Of a stretch of 23,850 nucleotides of DNA, positions 1 to 8,360 are shown one piece after another. How positions within the stretch are numbered: the stretch's first letter is position 1; every line of letters begins with the position of its first letter. The stretch is taken from positions 1-23,850 of the forward strand of contig JBFWSW010000059.1 of NCBI GenBank assembly GCA_050248155.1, written 5' to 3'. The notes under the pieces were generated by a model, which did not search any database, was not told where the DNA came from, and saw only the letters and a program-made list of their open reading frames with translations. Both the position numbers and the translations under genes were made by a program. The DNA is from VFMC01 sp050248155 (lineage in GTDB: Bacteria > Actinomycetota > Acidimicrobiia > Acidimicrobiales > Ilumatobacteraceae).

Positions 1-844
1 GCGCGGCGGGGACGATCGAGAGCGGCGCCCGCACCAGCCGCCGGGCGATGGGACCGGCGACGAACGCGATGAACGCGATCGGCCCGGCGGCTGCCGTCGC
101 CACCGCGGTGAGGGCGACTGCGACGAGAACGAGCGCGAGACGAGCCCGCTCGACTCGGACCCCGAGCCCCTTGGCCGTGTCGTCACCGAGCTGCAGCGCG
201 CGCAAGGGGCGGGCGAGGAGCAGCACCGCCGGGAACAGCACGAGCATCGCCCAGGTGACCGGGCGCAGGTGGTCCCAGCTCCGTCCGTTCAACGAGCCGG
301 TCAGCCACACCATCGCCTGCTGCACCTCGAAGATCTGGGCACGGGTCAGCAGGTACGACGTGGCGGCCGTGAGCACCGCGGCGACACCGATGCCGACGAG
401 CACGAGACGGTACGACGAGACGCCGCGACGGTAGGCCAACAGGTAGATCGCGAGTGCCGAGACCATCGCCCCGACCAGCGCGCCGATCGACACGACGTAC
501 CCGCCGCCGTGGAAGATCACGATCACCACGACCGCGGCGGTCGAGGCGCCTGCGGTGATGCCGATGAAGTCGGGGCTCGCCAACGGGTTGCGAGCGAGGG
601 CCTGGAAGATCGCGCCGGAGAAACCGAACGCAGCGCCGACCACCACGGCAGCGAGCGCTCGCGGCAGGCGCAGCTGGCGGATGACGAAGTCGGAGTCGGA
701 GCTGCCGAACCCGAACACGGCGGGCACGACGTCGCGCAGCGGGACCGGGAAGTCGCCCACCGAGATCGACACGCAGAACACGACGACCGTCGCGACCGCG
801 AGCGCCACCGACACCACGACGCTGCGAGGGTGGGTCAGCAGCAT
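1..844 (-). CDS. FecCD-family iron-siderophore ABC transporter permease (partial, C-terminus off the left edge)
   Basis: Inner-membrane permease of the FecCD family, which moves ferric siderophores (or related cobalamin/heme substrates) from a binding lipoprotein into the cytoplasm. About 281 codons are present. The frame starts with ATG at 844 and stays open to base 1, so the C-terminus and probably the ATPase gene lie beyond the window. The first hydrophobic helix is near residues 9-27. The family hallmark LARNPLASPDFIGITAG follows near residues 85-101, and the later GPIAFIAFVAGPIARRL segment matches the usual GxIxFxGLxxPH region. The start lies 4 bases after the stop of the upstream permease, so the two are co-transcribed and probably work as a heterodimer. 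No strong Shine-Dalgarno is visible, which fits coupling. Family assignment is very secure; the exact siderophore cannot be told. Confidence 0.93.
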   Translation of the reverse strand, partial: MLLTHPRSVVVSVALAVATVVVFCVSISVGDFPVPLRDVVPAVFGFGSSDSDFVIRQLRLPRALAAVVVGAAFGFSGAIFQALARNPLASPDFIGITAGASTAAVVVIVIFHGGGYVVSIGALVGAMVSALAIYLLAYRRGVSSYRLVLVGIGVAAVLTAATSYLLTRAQIFEVQQAMVWLTGSLNGRSWDHLRPVTWAMLVLFPAVLLLARPLRALQLGDDTAKGLGVRVERARLALVLVAVALTAVATAAAGPIAFIAFVAGPIARRLVRAPLSIVPAA

Positions 845-848
845 CGAC

Positions 849-1943
849 TCAGAGCTCCGCCAGCTTGCGCCGTCTGACGAGGACGACGAAGAACGGCGCG
901 CCGATCAGCGCGGTGACCACACCGACCTGCAGCTCGCCGGGCCGGATGACGACACGACCGATGACGTCGGAGCCGAGCAGCAGGATCGGGGCGAGCACGG
1001 CCGAGTACGGAAGCACCCACCGGTAGTCGGGTCCGGTGATGGCTCGCGCGCCGTGCGGGACGGCGAGGCCGACGAAGCCGATCGGGCCGGCCGCTGCGGT
1101 TGCGGCGCCGACGAGGAGGACGATCGACAGGGCGGCAAACGCTCGCGACCATCCCACGCGTTGGCCCAGCGATCGGGCGACGTCGTCGCCGAGGGCGAGC
1201 GCGTTGAGTGAGCGTCCGGAGAGCAGCGCCATGAGCGAGCCCACACCGATGAACGGCGCCATCTGCGCGGCGATGTCGCCTCCTCTGCCCGAGAGCGAGC
1301 CGACCGCCCAGAAGCGGAACTGGTCGAGCGTCGTCAGGTCGGAGATCAGGATCGCCGTGGTGATCGAACCGACGAACGCGGTGATGGCTGCGCCGGCGAG
1401 CGCGAGCTTGACCGGTGTCGCACCCTCACGGCCGAGCGATCCGAGCGAGTACACGATCACCGATGCGATCGCCGCGCCGGCGAAGGCGAACCAGACGTAG
1501 CCGAGCAGCGTCGCCACGCCGAAGATGTGGATCGCGATGACGACGAACAGCGCTGACCCCGCTTCGACACCGAGGATGCCCGGGTCGGCAAGCGGGTTGC
1601 GAGCAACCCCCTGCATCACGGCACCGGACAGACCGAGGGCGACGCCGACGAGCAGACCGGTGATCGTGCGGGGCACGCGGAGCGTGCGGATGATCAGGTG
1701 ATCGTTCGAGCTCGCGTCGAAGCGGAACAGAGCGTCGAGGACGTCACGGAACGGGATCTCCTTCGAGCCGAATGCCAGCGAGCACATGACGACGCCGATG
1801 AGAACCACCGCAAGCCCCACGAGCCCGAGCGCGCGTGCTGACCGTCGATGCACGAGGCCTCGTCGCTCGGCGCGCACGATCGCCGAGTCGGGCTCGATGA
1901 CGTCGTCGACGCGCAGCGATTCGGGCACCAACGTGAGTGTCAC
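849..1943 (-). CDS. FecCD-family iron-siderophore ABC transporter permease
   Basis: Full-length FecCD permease of 364 residues, slightly longer than the usual 330-350 because of a charged N-terminal tail of about 35 residues before the first membrane helix (near 39-58). The family motif GVARNPLADPGILGVEAG lies near residues 111-128, and the C-terminal GPIGFVGLAVPHGAR motif is intact, followed by RPGELQVGVVTALIGAPFF as in FecD/FepD proteins. The start is GTG at 1943. No Shine-Dalgarno precedes it, but a promoter is predicted whose transcription start would fall on or near the GTG, suggesting a leaderless mRNA. It is the first gene of the minus-strand operon and is divergent from the substrate-binding gene. 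Together these give the binding protein and two permeases of one siderophore importer. Confidence 0.95.
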   Translation of the reverse strand: MTLTLVPESLRVDDVIEPDSAIVRAERRGLVHRRSARALGLVGLAVVLIGVVMCSLAFGSKEIPFRDVLDALFRFDASSNDHLIIRTLRVPRTITGLLVGVALGLSGAVMQGVARNPLADPGILGVEAGSALFVVIAIHIFGVATLLGYVWFAFAGAAIASVIVYSLGSLGREGATPVKLALAGAAITAFVGSITTAILISDLTTLDQFRFWAVGSLSGRGGDIAAQMAPFIGVGSLMALLSGRSLNALALGDDVARSLGQRVGWSRAFAALSIVLLVGAATAAAGPIGFVGLAVPHGARAITGPDYRWVLPYSAVLAPILLLGSDVIGRVVIRPGELQVGVVTALIGAPFFVVLVRRRKLAEL

Positions 1944-1949
1944 AGAATC

Positions 1950-1978
1950 AGTATGGCATGCCTAACACTCTTCGTGAA
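1950..1978 (-). promoter_or_regulatory. Probable sigma-70-type promoter for the permease operon
   Basis: On the minus strand TTCACG (1978-1973) and CATACT (1955-1950) are separated by exactly 17 bp. Each matches four of six bases of the TTGACA/TATAAT consensus. A start about 7 bases past the -10 would fall at about 1943, the first base of the GTG codon, so the transcript may be leaderless. This is inferred from spacing and consensus only. Confidence 0.45.
1951..1966. promoter_or_regulatory. DtxR/IdeR-like dyad over the permease promoter
   Basis: GTATGGCATGCCTAAC is an imperfect dyad (outer GT/AC and a perfect GGCATGCC core). It overlaps the predicted -10 and spacer of the permease promoter, the position expected for a repressor. 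The right half GCCTAAC equals a half site of the DtxR/IdeR iron box (TTAGGTTAGSCTAACCTAA), but the left half is poor. The location between iron-uptake genes makes an iron-responsive operator plausible. Confidence 0.35.
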
Positions 1979-2006
1979 GTTAATACGACATCGACTCTGC
2001 CGAGGA

Positions 2007-2022
2007 GTTAAGGTTGCCTAAC
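2007..2022. promoter_or_regulatory. Second DtxR/IdeR-like dyad upstream of the substrate-binding gene
   Basis: GTTAAGGTTGCCTAAC shows outer arms GTTA/TAAC and repeats the GCCTAAC half of the site 56 bases to the left. It lies 28 bases before the chosen GTG start and 15 bases before its ribosome binding site. By eye it matches about 12 of 19 positions of the iron-box consensus. A shared iron-dependent repressor for both divergent transcripts is inferred. Confidence 0.35.
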
Positions 2023-2049
2023 AGTCACCGTCGAACGGAGGTCTTCCAC

Positions 2050-3114
2050 GTGCACACCCAACCACGCCATCGGCCCGCGATGTTCGCCGCTGCCACCGCC
2101 ATCGCCCTGCTCATCGCTGGCTGCGGCGACGGCGAGGACGACTCGGCCGCGGCCGCTGCAGCGCCCCGATCGACCGAGACGTCGTCGGCCGCAGCGCCGT
2201 TCCCGGTGAGCGTCGAGCACGCGCTGGGCACGACAGTGATCGAGTCCGAGCCGACGCGCGTGGTGACCGTCGGCGTGACCGAGCAGGACTTCGTCCTCGC
2301 GCTCGGGGTGGCGCCGGTCGGGGTGACGGACTGGTACGGCGATCAGCCGTTCGCGACGTGGCCGTGGGCGCAGGACGAGCTCGGTGACGCCCAGCCCGTG
2401 GTGCTCTCCACATCGGACGGCCTCGAGTACGAGCGCATCGCCGCGCTCGAGCCCGACCTCATCATCGGCACCAACGCCGGTCTCGACGAGACGTCGTACA
2501 CGTTGCTGTCCGAGATCGCACCGACGATCGCCCACCCCGCGGGCGCTCCGGCCTACTTCTCGCGCTGGGACGACCAGGCGCAGCTCATCGGTCGAGCGCT
2601 CGGGCGCGCCGCCGAGATGGATGCGATCGTCGCCGACATCCACGACCAGTTCGCCGACGCCGCCGCAGCGCATCCCGAGTTCGCCGGCACTGACGTCGTG
2701 TTCCTCCAGAACGCGTTCTACGACGGTGACGCCATCGCGTATCAGGAGGGCCTGAGCACCGCGTTCCTCACCGACCTCGGCTTCGAGATCCCGAGCGCGC
2801 TCGACGAGTTCGCGACACCTGACGGCCAGGCCTTCATCCCGATCGAGCAGCTGGGCGTGCTCGACGCGGCCGACGTGCTGTTGTGGGCGACCGAGACCCC
2901 GAGCGATCGGGCCGCGCTGGAAGCCGAGCCGCTCTACATGGCGCTCGAGGAGGTTCGCGACGGGCGGCTCGTGTTCACCGACGGCGTCACCGCGGGAGCG
3001 ATCTACTTCACGAGCCCGCTCAGCCTGCCGTTCGTGCTCGAGCACCTCGTCCCTGCGCTCGCCTCGACGATCGCCGGCCACGGCCCGGCCACGATCACCA
3101 CGCGGCCCGGCTGA
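2050..3114 (+). CDS. Iron-siderophore ABC transporter substrate-binding lipoprotein
   Basis: Extracytoplasmic solute-binding lipoprotein of the FepB/FecB (periplasmic binding protein class III) type, 354 residues. The GTG start at 2050 is chosen over an in-frame TTG at 2014 because GGAGG (2037-2041) lies 8 bases upstream of it, and the longer start would overlap the regulatory dyad. From this start a short basic n-region, a hydrophobic stretch and the lipobox LIAGC place the lipid-modified cysteine at residue 25, followed by an acidic, Ala-rich linker. The mature part shows the usual order: RVVTVGVTEQDFVLALGVAPVG, then LEPDLIIGTNAG, then a long helix and a C-terminal lobe ending FTSPLSLPFVLEHLVPAL. 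It is divergent from the two permeases and is the capture component of the same importer. Confidence 0.93.
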   Translation: MHTQPRHRPAMFAAATAIALLIAGCGDGEDDSAAAAAAPRSTETSSAAAPFPVSVEHALGTTVIESEPTRVVTVGVTEQDFVLALGVAPVGVTDWYGDQPFATWPWAQDELGDAQPVVLSTSDGLEYERIAALEPDLIIGTNAGLDETSYTLLSEIAPTIAHPAGAPAYFSRWDDQAQLIGRALGRAAEMDAIVADIHDQFADAAAAHPEFAGTDVVFLQNAFYDGDAIAYQEGLSTAFLTDLGFEIPSALDEFATPDGQAFIPIEQLGVLDAADVLLWATETPSDRAALEAEPLYMALEEVRDGRLVFTDGVTAGAIYFTSPLSLPFVLEHLVPALASTIAGHGPATITTRPG

Positions 3115-3129
3115 TCGACGCTGGTCCCC

Positions 3130-3180
3130 TGATCCCGACCGCCGCCCCATCCGAGTCCCCGGCCGACATCCGAGGGATCA
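3130..3180. terminator. Weak inverted repeat between convergent genes
   Basis: TGATCCC (3130-3136) and GGGATCA (3174-3180) form a 7-bp inverted repeat with a 37-base spacer, in the 63-base gap between the convergent binding-protein and SEC-C genes. There is no T-tract and the spacer is long, so a terminator role is only a possibility. Nothing else is seen in this gap. Confidence 0.15.
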
Positions 3181-5700
3181 GAGGTCGAGGTCGAGCAGGG
3201 CGGCCAGCCGGGCGGGGCTCATCGCCATCATCTCGCCCGCCGGCTCGGGGAGTGATGCGAGCAGGCTGCGGACCTCCTCGCGACCGATCGGATCGAGCAC
3301 GGACTCGCGAGGGGTCCGGCCGCCGAGGGCAGGGATCGACTCGTCGAGCCAGTGGCGCTCCATCTCGGCCATGTGCTCCTCGAGGGCCCGGCGGATCTCC
3401 GGATCGTCGGACATCGACACGGGCGCCGGGCGCTCGGTGTCGAATTCGTCGAGGAACCGCTCGTGGTCGTCGATCAGGCTCGAATCCGGAAGGTGCTGAC
3501 CGATCAGCTCGATCAGGCGAGCGGCACGCTCGTCGGAGTTCACCTCACCGACGAGCCGGCCGCCTGCCTGGTCGAGCGAGAGCGATGCCAGCAGCGTGTC
3601 GGGCCGGCCACCCGCCACGCCGGTCAGCGTCCAGCTCGTGCCGTCCTCGGTCGTCAGCCCTGCACGCGCGAGCGCGGCGGCGACATCGGTCTGCGCATCC
3701 ACCGACCACGTGAGCGTGTGCAACACCATCTCGTGACCATCGGTGTTGCGCAGGCTCGGCGGTCTGAACACGTCGGCGATCACCTCCACGATCCTGTCGG
3801 GATCGCCACTGTCGAGCGCATCGAGCATCGGGCGCAGCGATTGGTGCGGTAGGGGGAGGAAGCCGCCGAAGGCGCGATGCGAATCCCCCACCGGCAACGG
3901 ACGACCGAACAGCACGCTTCCCCTCCGGACCTCCCTGTCGAGGGTGAGGTTCACGACCGTCAGGTCATCGCCTGTTCGCAGATCGTGGACATCGACGCGC
4001 TCGTGATGGATGTCGACCACCTCGAACACGCTCGAGTCGACGAGTGCCCACTGCGCAGCGAGCATCGCCTCATCGTCGGGCAGGAGCCAGCTGCGCTCTT
4101 CGAGGAAGTCGGCGAAGGTGTCGAAGTGGTGCAGGACGAGGTCGCCGACGAACGGCGACTCCGCGAGCTCGTCGACGTGCCACGGGTCGCCGGACAGCAG
4201 GTCATCGGCGACCTCGCGGAGCGTGTCGTGGTCGTTCGTCCGGGCGTACCGCATCGCTTTGTCGTACAGCCACTTCGCTCGGTCGGCGAGCGGATGCATC
4301 TCACGCCCGAGATGGCACGCCTTGTACTTGCGTCCCGAGCCGCACGGGCACGGCTCGTTGCGGCCGGCGGTCGCCCGGGGCCGGTTGAGCGCGTACGGGG
4401 CGACCTCGTCGAGCAGGCGGCAGGCCTCGTCGTGCTCGTGCTCCTGGTCGTCCGCCTCGACGTCGAGCGCGCCGGCCCGGTCGAGCAGACGATGCGCGGT
4501 TGGGGCGTCGCCACGGTCGGACGCGTAGCCCGCGAGCGACAGCAGTGCCGGACGATGGGTGCACGACGCGCCGACCGCTGCCTCCAACAGCGCAAGGGCA
4601 CCACGGCTGTCGCCGAGGATCTCGCGCACCCGCGCACGCGCCCACGCCACCCCGGAGGCTGGCGATCCGTCTGTTCGCTCGGCGAGGTGGTCGGCGAATC
4701 GGCCGACGTCCTCGACGGCGACCCCCCGACGCTCCGTCTCCTCCAGGAAGGCGGCCGCGACGTCGCCGTCGTCGAGCAGCCCGCTCAACAGCACGGCCGA
4801 GCTGTCGCGCTCGACCTCCGACGAACCCAAGGCATCGGGCCCTTCGGACGCGAACTCGTCGCAGGCACCGACGAGCGCAGCGAGCACGTCCGCCTGCTCG
4901 TCGTCGAGACCGTACATCCGCTTCGTCATGTTCCGGCGCTGCCAGGCGTGCAGCACGTCCCAATCGAAGCCGATCGGGGCGATGATGCCGTTGCGCTGCT
5001 CCAACCCGGCGGCGCCGTAGAGGTCGGGGAGGGCGGGCACCGGCGAGTCGACGAACGCGTCGCGATCGATGAGCACGGCTTCGTACACGGACCCGTCGCC
5101 CACCGCGTAGCCGGTCGGCCGACCGTCCTCCTCGTCGTCGGACCAGCTGCGGAGATCTCGCTCGAAGCCCTGCCGAAGTGCGTCGATCTGTCGTCGCGTC
5201 GGCCCGGGCGGTGCGTCGAGCGGAGCCAGGCGGATCGCTCCCCCGGCGACGGTCACCGACGCCCATCCGCCGGCGACGGCGTCGAGCCAGTGCGGCGGGC
5301 CGTAGACGACATCGATGTTCCGATCGTCGATCCACCGGTCGTCGGTCGACAGGTCGCCGAGGACGTCGCCGTCGGCCGAGACGAGCTCGACCCCGCCCTC
5401 GATCAGCCACCAGCTGAGTGGGGCGAGGTGCAGATGGCTGCGGACGAACCCCTCGGCGGCGTCGGCCGCATCGACGTGCACGGTCCACGTCGTGCCCTCC
5501 AGCAGCGCAGGCACGTAGACCACGCCGTCGGCAACCTCGGAGAAGGTCGTGTCTCGTTGGAGCAAGCGAGCGACGCGCTCGTCGATCGAGCGGTCCGATC
5601 TGTCGGCCTCTCTGAGGGCATCGACGATCTCGTCTCGCGGGCGCGCTCCGGTTCCGAGGAGTTCGACGATGGCGGCACGGACGGCGTCAGGCGAGGGCAT
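3178..5700 (-). CDS. SEC-C metal-binding motif protein, large, function unknown
   Basis: Predicted soluble protein of 840 residues. The ATG at 5700 (MPSPDAVRAAIVELL) is preferred; the frame stays open for 53 more codons upstream, but that extension is Arg/Pro-rich and would cover another small ORF. Residues 1-60 look like a winged-helix or HARE-type helix-turn-helix domain. A long mixed region follows, with helical repeat-like segments near 330-440. The SEC-C zinc motif NEPCPCGSGRKYKACH lies near residues 447-463, with three Cys and one His as ligands; in SecA this motif binds Zn and contacts partners. The C-terminal part has an Asp/Glu-rich domain and ends with a WLDESIPALGGRTPRES element followed by GREEVRSLLASL, a tail seen in other uncharacterised SEC-C proteins. 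No signal peptide or membrane helix is visible. It is convergent with the iron-uptake gene and has no operon partner that explains it. The exact function is not known. Confidence 0.85.
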   Translation of the reverse strand: MPSPDAVRAAIVELLGTGARPRDEIVDALREADRSDRSIDERVARLLQRDTTFSEVADGVVYVPALLEGTTWTVHVDAADAAEGFVRSHLHLAPLSWWLIEGGVELVSADGDVLGDLSTDDRWIDDRNIDVVYGPPHWLDAVAGGWASVTVAGGAIRLAPLDAPPGPTRRQIDALRQGFERDLRSWSDDEEDGRPTGYAVGDGSVYEAVLIDRDAFVDSPVPALPDLYGAAGLEQRNGIIAPIGFDWDVLHAWQRRNMTKRMYGLDDEQADVLAALVGACDEFASEGPDALGSSEVERDSSAVLLSGLLDDGDVAAAFLEETERRGVAVEDVGRFADHLAERTDGSPASGVAWARARVREILGDSRGALALLEAAVGASCTHRPALLSLAGYASDRGDAPTAHRLLDRAGALDVEADDQEHEHDEACRLLDEVAPYALNRPRATAGRNEPCPCGSGRKYKACHLGREMHPLADRAKWLYDKAMRYARTNDHDTLREVADDLLSGDPWHVDELAESPFVGDLVLHHFDTFADFLEERSWLLPDDEAMLAAQWALVDSSVFEVVDIHHERVDVHDLRTGDDLTVVNLTLDREVRRGSVLFGRPLPVGDSHRAFGGFLPLPHQSLRPMLDALDSGDPDRIVEVIADVFRPPSLRNTDGHEMVLHTLTWSVDAQTDVAAALARAGLTTEDGTSWTLTGVAGGRPDTLLASLSLDQAGGRLVGEVNSDERAARLIELIGQHLPDSSLIDDHERFLDEFDTERPAPVSMSDDPEIRRALEEHMAEMERHWLDESIPALGGRTPRESVLDPIGREEVRSLLASLPEPAGEMMAMSPARLAALLDLDL

Positions 5701-5741
5701 CTCGACGATCCTGCCACGCGAGCGCTCGTCGGGCCGGATGC

Positions 5742-5825
5742 TCAGCGGCTGGAGCGCGACACGCGGACGGCGATCGCCGCGACGATCAGGATCGCGATGA
5801 TCGAGATGATCCAGACAGGGTCCAT
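5742..5825 (-). CDS. Possible 27-residue single-pass membrane peptide
   Basis: ATG at 5825 opens a 27-codon ORF. Its product has one hydrophobic segment, WIISIIAILIVAAIAV (residues 5-20), followed by a basic RVSRSSR tail, the layout of a small N-out/C-in membrane peptide. It ends 41 bases before the start of the SEC-C gene on the same strand and is divergent from the NfeD gene. There is no convincing Shine-Dalgarno. The composition contrasts with the Arg/Pro-rich products that noncoding frames give in this GC-rich DNA. It could be a real small membrane protein or chance; no function can be assigned. Confidence 0.35.
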   Translation of the reverse strand: MDPVWIISIIAILIVAAIAVRVSRSSR

Positions 5826-5907
5826 GTGGCCGCGTACCCGATGCCGCGCACTTCGACACCCTCGCCGAAGCAGGGGCACTCCGATTGCCTCGTCATGGGC
5901 TGGGTAG

Positions 5908-7362
5908 ATGCATGGGGTGCTGTCTGTCGCTCTGATCCGGTGCGTCCTCCTCGGGGTCGCGGGCGTTGGCCTGTTCGCGTCGCCCGCACCCGCGGACGCG
6001 CAGTCCGAAGCGGCCAGTGGCCCCGTGTACGTGATGCGGATCACCGGCACCATCGATCTCGGGTTGGCACCGTACGTCGACCGGGTCGTCTCCGAGGCCG
6101 AGGATCACGATGCCGCGGCGATCATCATCGAGATCGACACGCCTGGCGGTCGTCTCGATGCCGTCATCCAGATGCGCGACGCGATCATCGACACCGACGT
6201 GCGCACCATCGCGCTGGTCGACTCGACCGCGTACTCCGCAGGCGCACTGGTCGCCATCGCGTCGAACGAGATCTACATGACGCCGGGCGCGGTGCTCGGC
6301 GCGGCCACACCCATCGAGGGTGACACCGGCGAGACCGCTGACGAGAAGACCATCTCGGCGGTGCGCGCCGCGTTCGAGTCCGCCGCTGAGGAGAACGGGC
6401 GCGACCCGCAGGTGGCCGCAGCGATGGTCGACACCCGCGTCGAGATCGACGGGCTCGTGACCGACGAGGAGCTGCTCACCCTCACCGTCTCGGATGCCCT
6501 CGAGTTCGGCTACGCCGAGGGCACGGTCGCGAACCGAGATGCGCTGCTGAGCGAGCTCGGCCTCGACGACAACGAGCTCGTGGTGGTGCAGCTGAGCTTC
6601 GCCGAGCAGCTCGTCCGCTTCCTCACCAACCCGATCGTCGCAGGGCTGCTGCTGCTCGGCGGCTTCCTCCTCCTCATCGGTGACTTCATGAGCGGTGGCC
6701 TGGGCATCACGGCGGTCGCGGGCGTCCTGCTGTTGGGGGTGTTCTTCTGGGGTCACCTGCTCGCCGGTCTCGCGGGTTGGGAGGACGTCGCCCTGATGCT
6801 GGTCGGCATCGCCCTGCTCGCCATCGAGATGTTCGTCGTGCCTGGCTTCGGCGTCGCTGGCATCCTCGGCCTGATCTCACTCGGTGCCGGCGCGTTCTTG
6901 GCGATGATCTATCGCGACTTCGACTTCGTCACGAACGACGCGCTGTGGCGCGCCGGGCTGACCGTGGCGTTCACGTTGCTCGCCGTGGTGGCAGGCGCCG
7001 TCCTGCTGATCGCGATGGTGTCGAGACGTGGCGCACCGAGCGGGCTGGTGCTGGCGAGCCGACTCGGCAGCGACACGGCCGTCACCGAGCGGACGTCACG
7101 GGGGTGGGCCGGCTGGTTCGGCGTGCACGACCGGCTGGAGCGCGACGACGATACGCGAGCTGCAGCGCTGGACGCACCCTCCGAGCCGTCGTTGCTCGGG
7201 GCCACGGGGACGGCGTCGAGCGACCTCCGGCCGGGCGGCATCGTCGACATCGACGGTCGACGAGTCGATGCGATCACCTCCGGTGAGTTCATCCCTGCCG
7301 GCGAGCCGATCGAGGTCGTTCGCGATGACCGCTATCGACGGGTCGTCCGACGGCGGACATGA
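5908..7362 (+). CDS. nfeD: NfeD family membrane-bound serine protease (ClpP class)
   Basis: Long-form NfeD protein of 484 residues. Family members combine an extracytoplasmic ClpP/SppA-like Ser-Lys protease, a membrane domain and a cytoplasmic OB-fold, and act with flotillins or stomatins in membrane protein quality control. A signal peptide ends near residue 31 (PADAQS). The protease domain has EIDTPGGRLDAV (75-86) and the nucleophile Ser110 in STAYSAGALVAIAS. Lys147 sits in DEKTISAVRAAF, at the place of the dyad lysine in characterised homologues. About four to six membrane helices follow between about 235 and 375, and the NfeD OB-fold ends the protein (GATGTASSDLRPGGIVDIDGRRVDA...). The start is ATG 5908; an in-frame GTG at 5917 is possible. 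A FloA gene follows 47 bases downstream, the standard partner arrangement. Confidence 0.95.
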   Translation: MHGVLSVALIRCVLLGVAGVGLFASPAPADAQSEAASGPVYVMRITGTIDLGLAPYVDRVVSEAEDHDAAAIIIEIDTPGGRLDAVIQMRDAIIDTDVRTIALVDSTAYSAGALVAIASNEIYMTPGAVLGAATPIEGDTGETADEKTISAVRAAFESAAEENGRDPQVAAAMVDTRVEIDGLVTDEELLTLTVSDALEFGYAEGTVANRDALLSELGLDDNELVVVQLSFAEQLVRFLTNPIVAGLLLLGGFLLLIGDFMSGGLGITAVAGVLLLGVFFWGHLLAGLAGWEDVALMLVGIALLAIEMFVVPGFGVAGILGLISLGAGAFLAMIYRDFDFVTNDALWRAGLTVAFTLLAVVAGAVLLIAMVSRRGAPSGLVLASRLGSDTAVTERTSRGWAGWFGVHDRLERDDDTRAAALDAPSEPSLLGATGTASSDLRPGGIVDIDGRRVDAITSGEFIPAGEPIEVVRDDRYRRVVRRRT

Positions 7363-7409
7363 CGTTGCGGCCACGTATCGCCATCTGCACCGCGGGGTAG
7401 GAGTGCCAG

Positions 7410-8360
7410 ATGGACATCGGCACCACTGCCCTCATCATCATCGGCGCGGCCGTGCTGCTGGTGTTGATCCTCTTCTTCTACTTCGTCCCGCTCGGGCTGT
7501 GGATCACGGCGATCTTCTCCGGTGTGAAGGTTCGCATCGGCACGCTGATCGGCATGCGGCTCCGCAAGGTCGCTCCGGCCGCGATCATCCGGCCGCTGAT
7601 CAGCGCGACCAAGGCGGAGATCGACCTCGACATCGGTCAGATGGAGGCGCACTACCTCGCCGGCGGCAACGTCGAGCGCGTCGTCAACGCGCTCATCTCG
7701 GCCGACCGCGCCAACATCGAACTGCCGTGGAAGCGAGCGGCCGCGATCGACCTCGCCGGCCGCAACGTCCTCGAGGCGGTGCAGATGAGCGTGAACCCGA
7801 AGGTGATCGACACCCCCCGTGTCGCAGCCGTCGCGAAGGACGGCATCCAGATGGTGGCGGTGGCCCGGGTGACGGTTCGAGCGAACATCGATCGACTCGT
7901 GGGCGGTGCCGGCGAGGAGACGATCATCGCTCGGGTCGGCGAGGGCACGGTGTCGAGCATCGGCTCCGCCGACTCGCACAAGTGGGTGCTCGAGAATCCC
8001 GATGCGATCTCGACGCGCGTGCTCGAGCGCGGCCTCGATGCGGGGACGGCGTTCGAGATCCTGTCGATCGACATCGCCGACGTCGACGTCGGTCGCAACG
8101 TCGGCGCCGAGCTGCAGACCGCTCAAGCAGAGGCCGACAAGAACATCGCCCAAGCACGCGCCGAGGAGCGGCGAGCGATGGCGGTGGCCGAAGAGCAGGA
8201 GATGCGCGCCAAGGTCGTCGCAGCCGAGGCCGAGGTGCCGCTCGCGATCTCGGAGGCGTTCCGCAGCGGCAACATCGGCGTCATGGACCTCTACCGCATG
8301 CAGAACGTGCAGGCGGACACGCAGATGCGGTCGTCGATCGCCGACGAGGGTGATCGGTGA
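7410..8360 (+). CDS. floA: Flotillin-like protein FloA
   Basis: 316-residue flotillin-like protein (YqfA/FloA family), an organiser of functional membrane microdomains. GGAG lies 9 bases before the ATG. A long N-terminal hydrophobic segment (about 5-36) anchors the protein. The family core follows: SGVKVRIGTLIGMRLRKV, IIRPLISATKAEIDL, then the SPFH/PHB-like domain with MSVNPKVIDTPRVAAVAKDG and GRNVGAELQTAQAEADKN. A charged, Ala/Glu-rich coiled coil occupies about 230-275, and the tail contains GNIGVMDLYRMQNVQADT, typical of FloA. Length and all blocks match the family. The gene follows nfeD and its stop overlaps the start of the next ORF (GTGA), so all three are one operon. Confidence 0.97.
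   Translation: MDIGTTALIIIGAAVLLVLILFFYFVPLGLWITAIFSGVKVRIGTLIGMRLRKVAPAAIIRPLISATKAEIDLDIGQMEAHYLAGGNVERVVNALISADRANIELPWKRAAAIDLAGRNVLEAVQMSVNPKVIDTPRVAAVAKDGIQMVAVARVTVRANIDRLVGGAGEETIIARVGEGTVSSIGSADSHKWVLENPDAISTRVLERGLDAGTAFEILSIDIADVDVGRNVGAELQTAQAEADKNIAQARAEERRAMAVAEEQEMRAKVVAAEAEVPLAISEAFRSGNIGVMDLYRMQNVQADTQMRSSIADEGDR

Noticed and set aside
2014..2049. TTG start at 2014 for the binding lipoprotein
   Set aside because: It has no ribosome binding site, lies inside a regulatory dyad, and would put 12 extra residues before the signal peptide. The GTG at 2050 has GGAGG at 8 bases.
2008..3150. 380-codon minus-strand frame opposite the binding lipoprotein
   Set aside because: Arg-rich, no motifs. 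The plus strand has a ribosome binding site, signal peptide and lipobox.
3877..5907. 676-codon plus-strand frame opposite the SEC-C gene
   Set aside because: Val/Arg/Glu-rich shadow without motifs. The minus strand holds the SEC-C zinc motif and a coherent protein.
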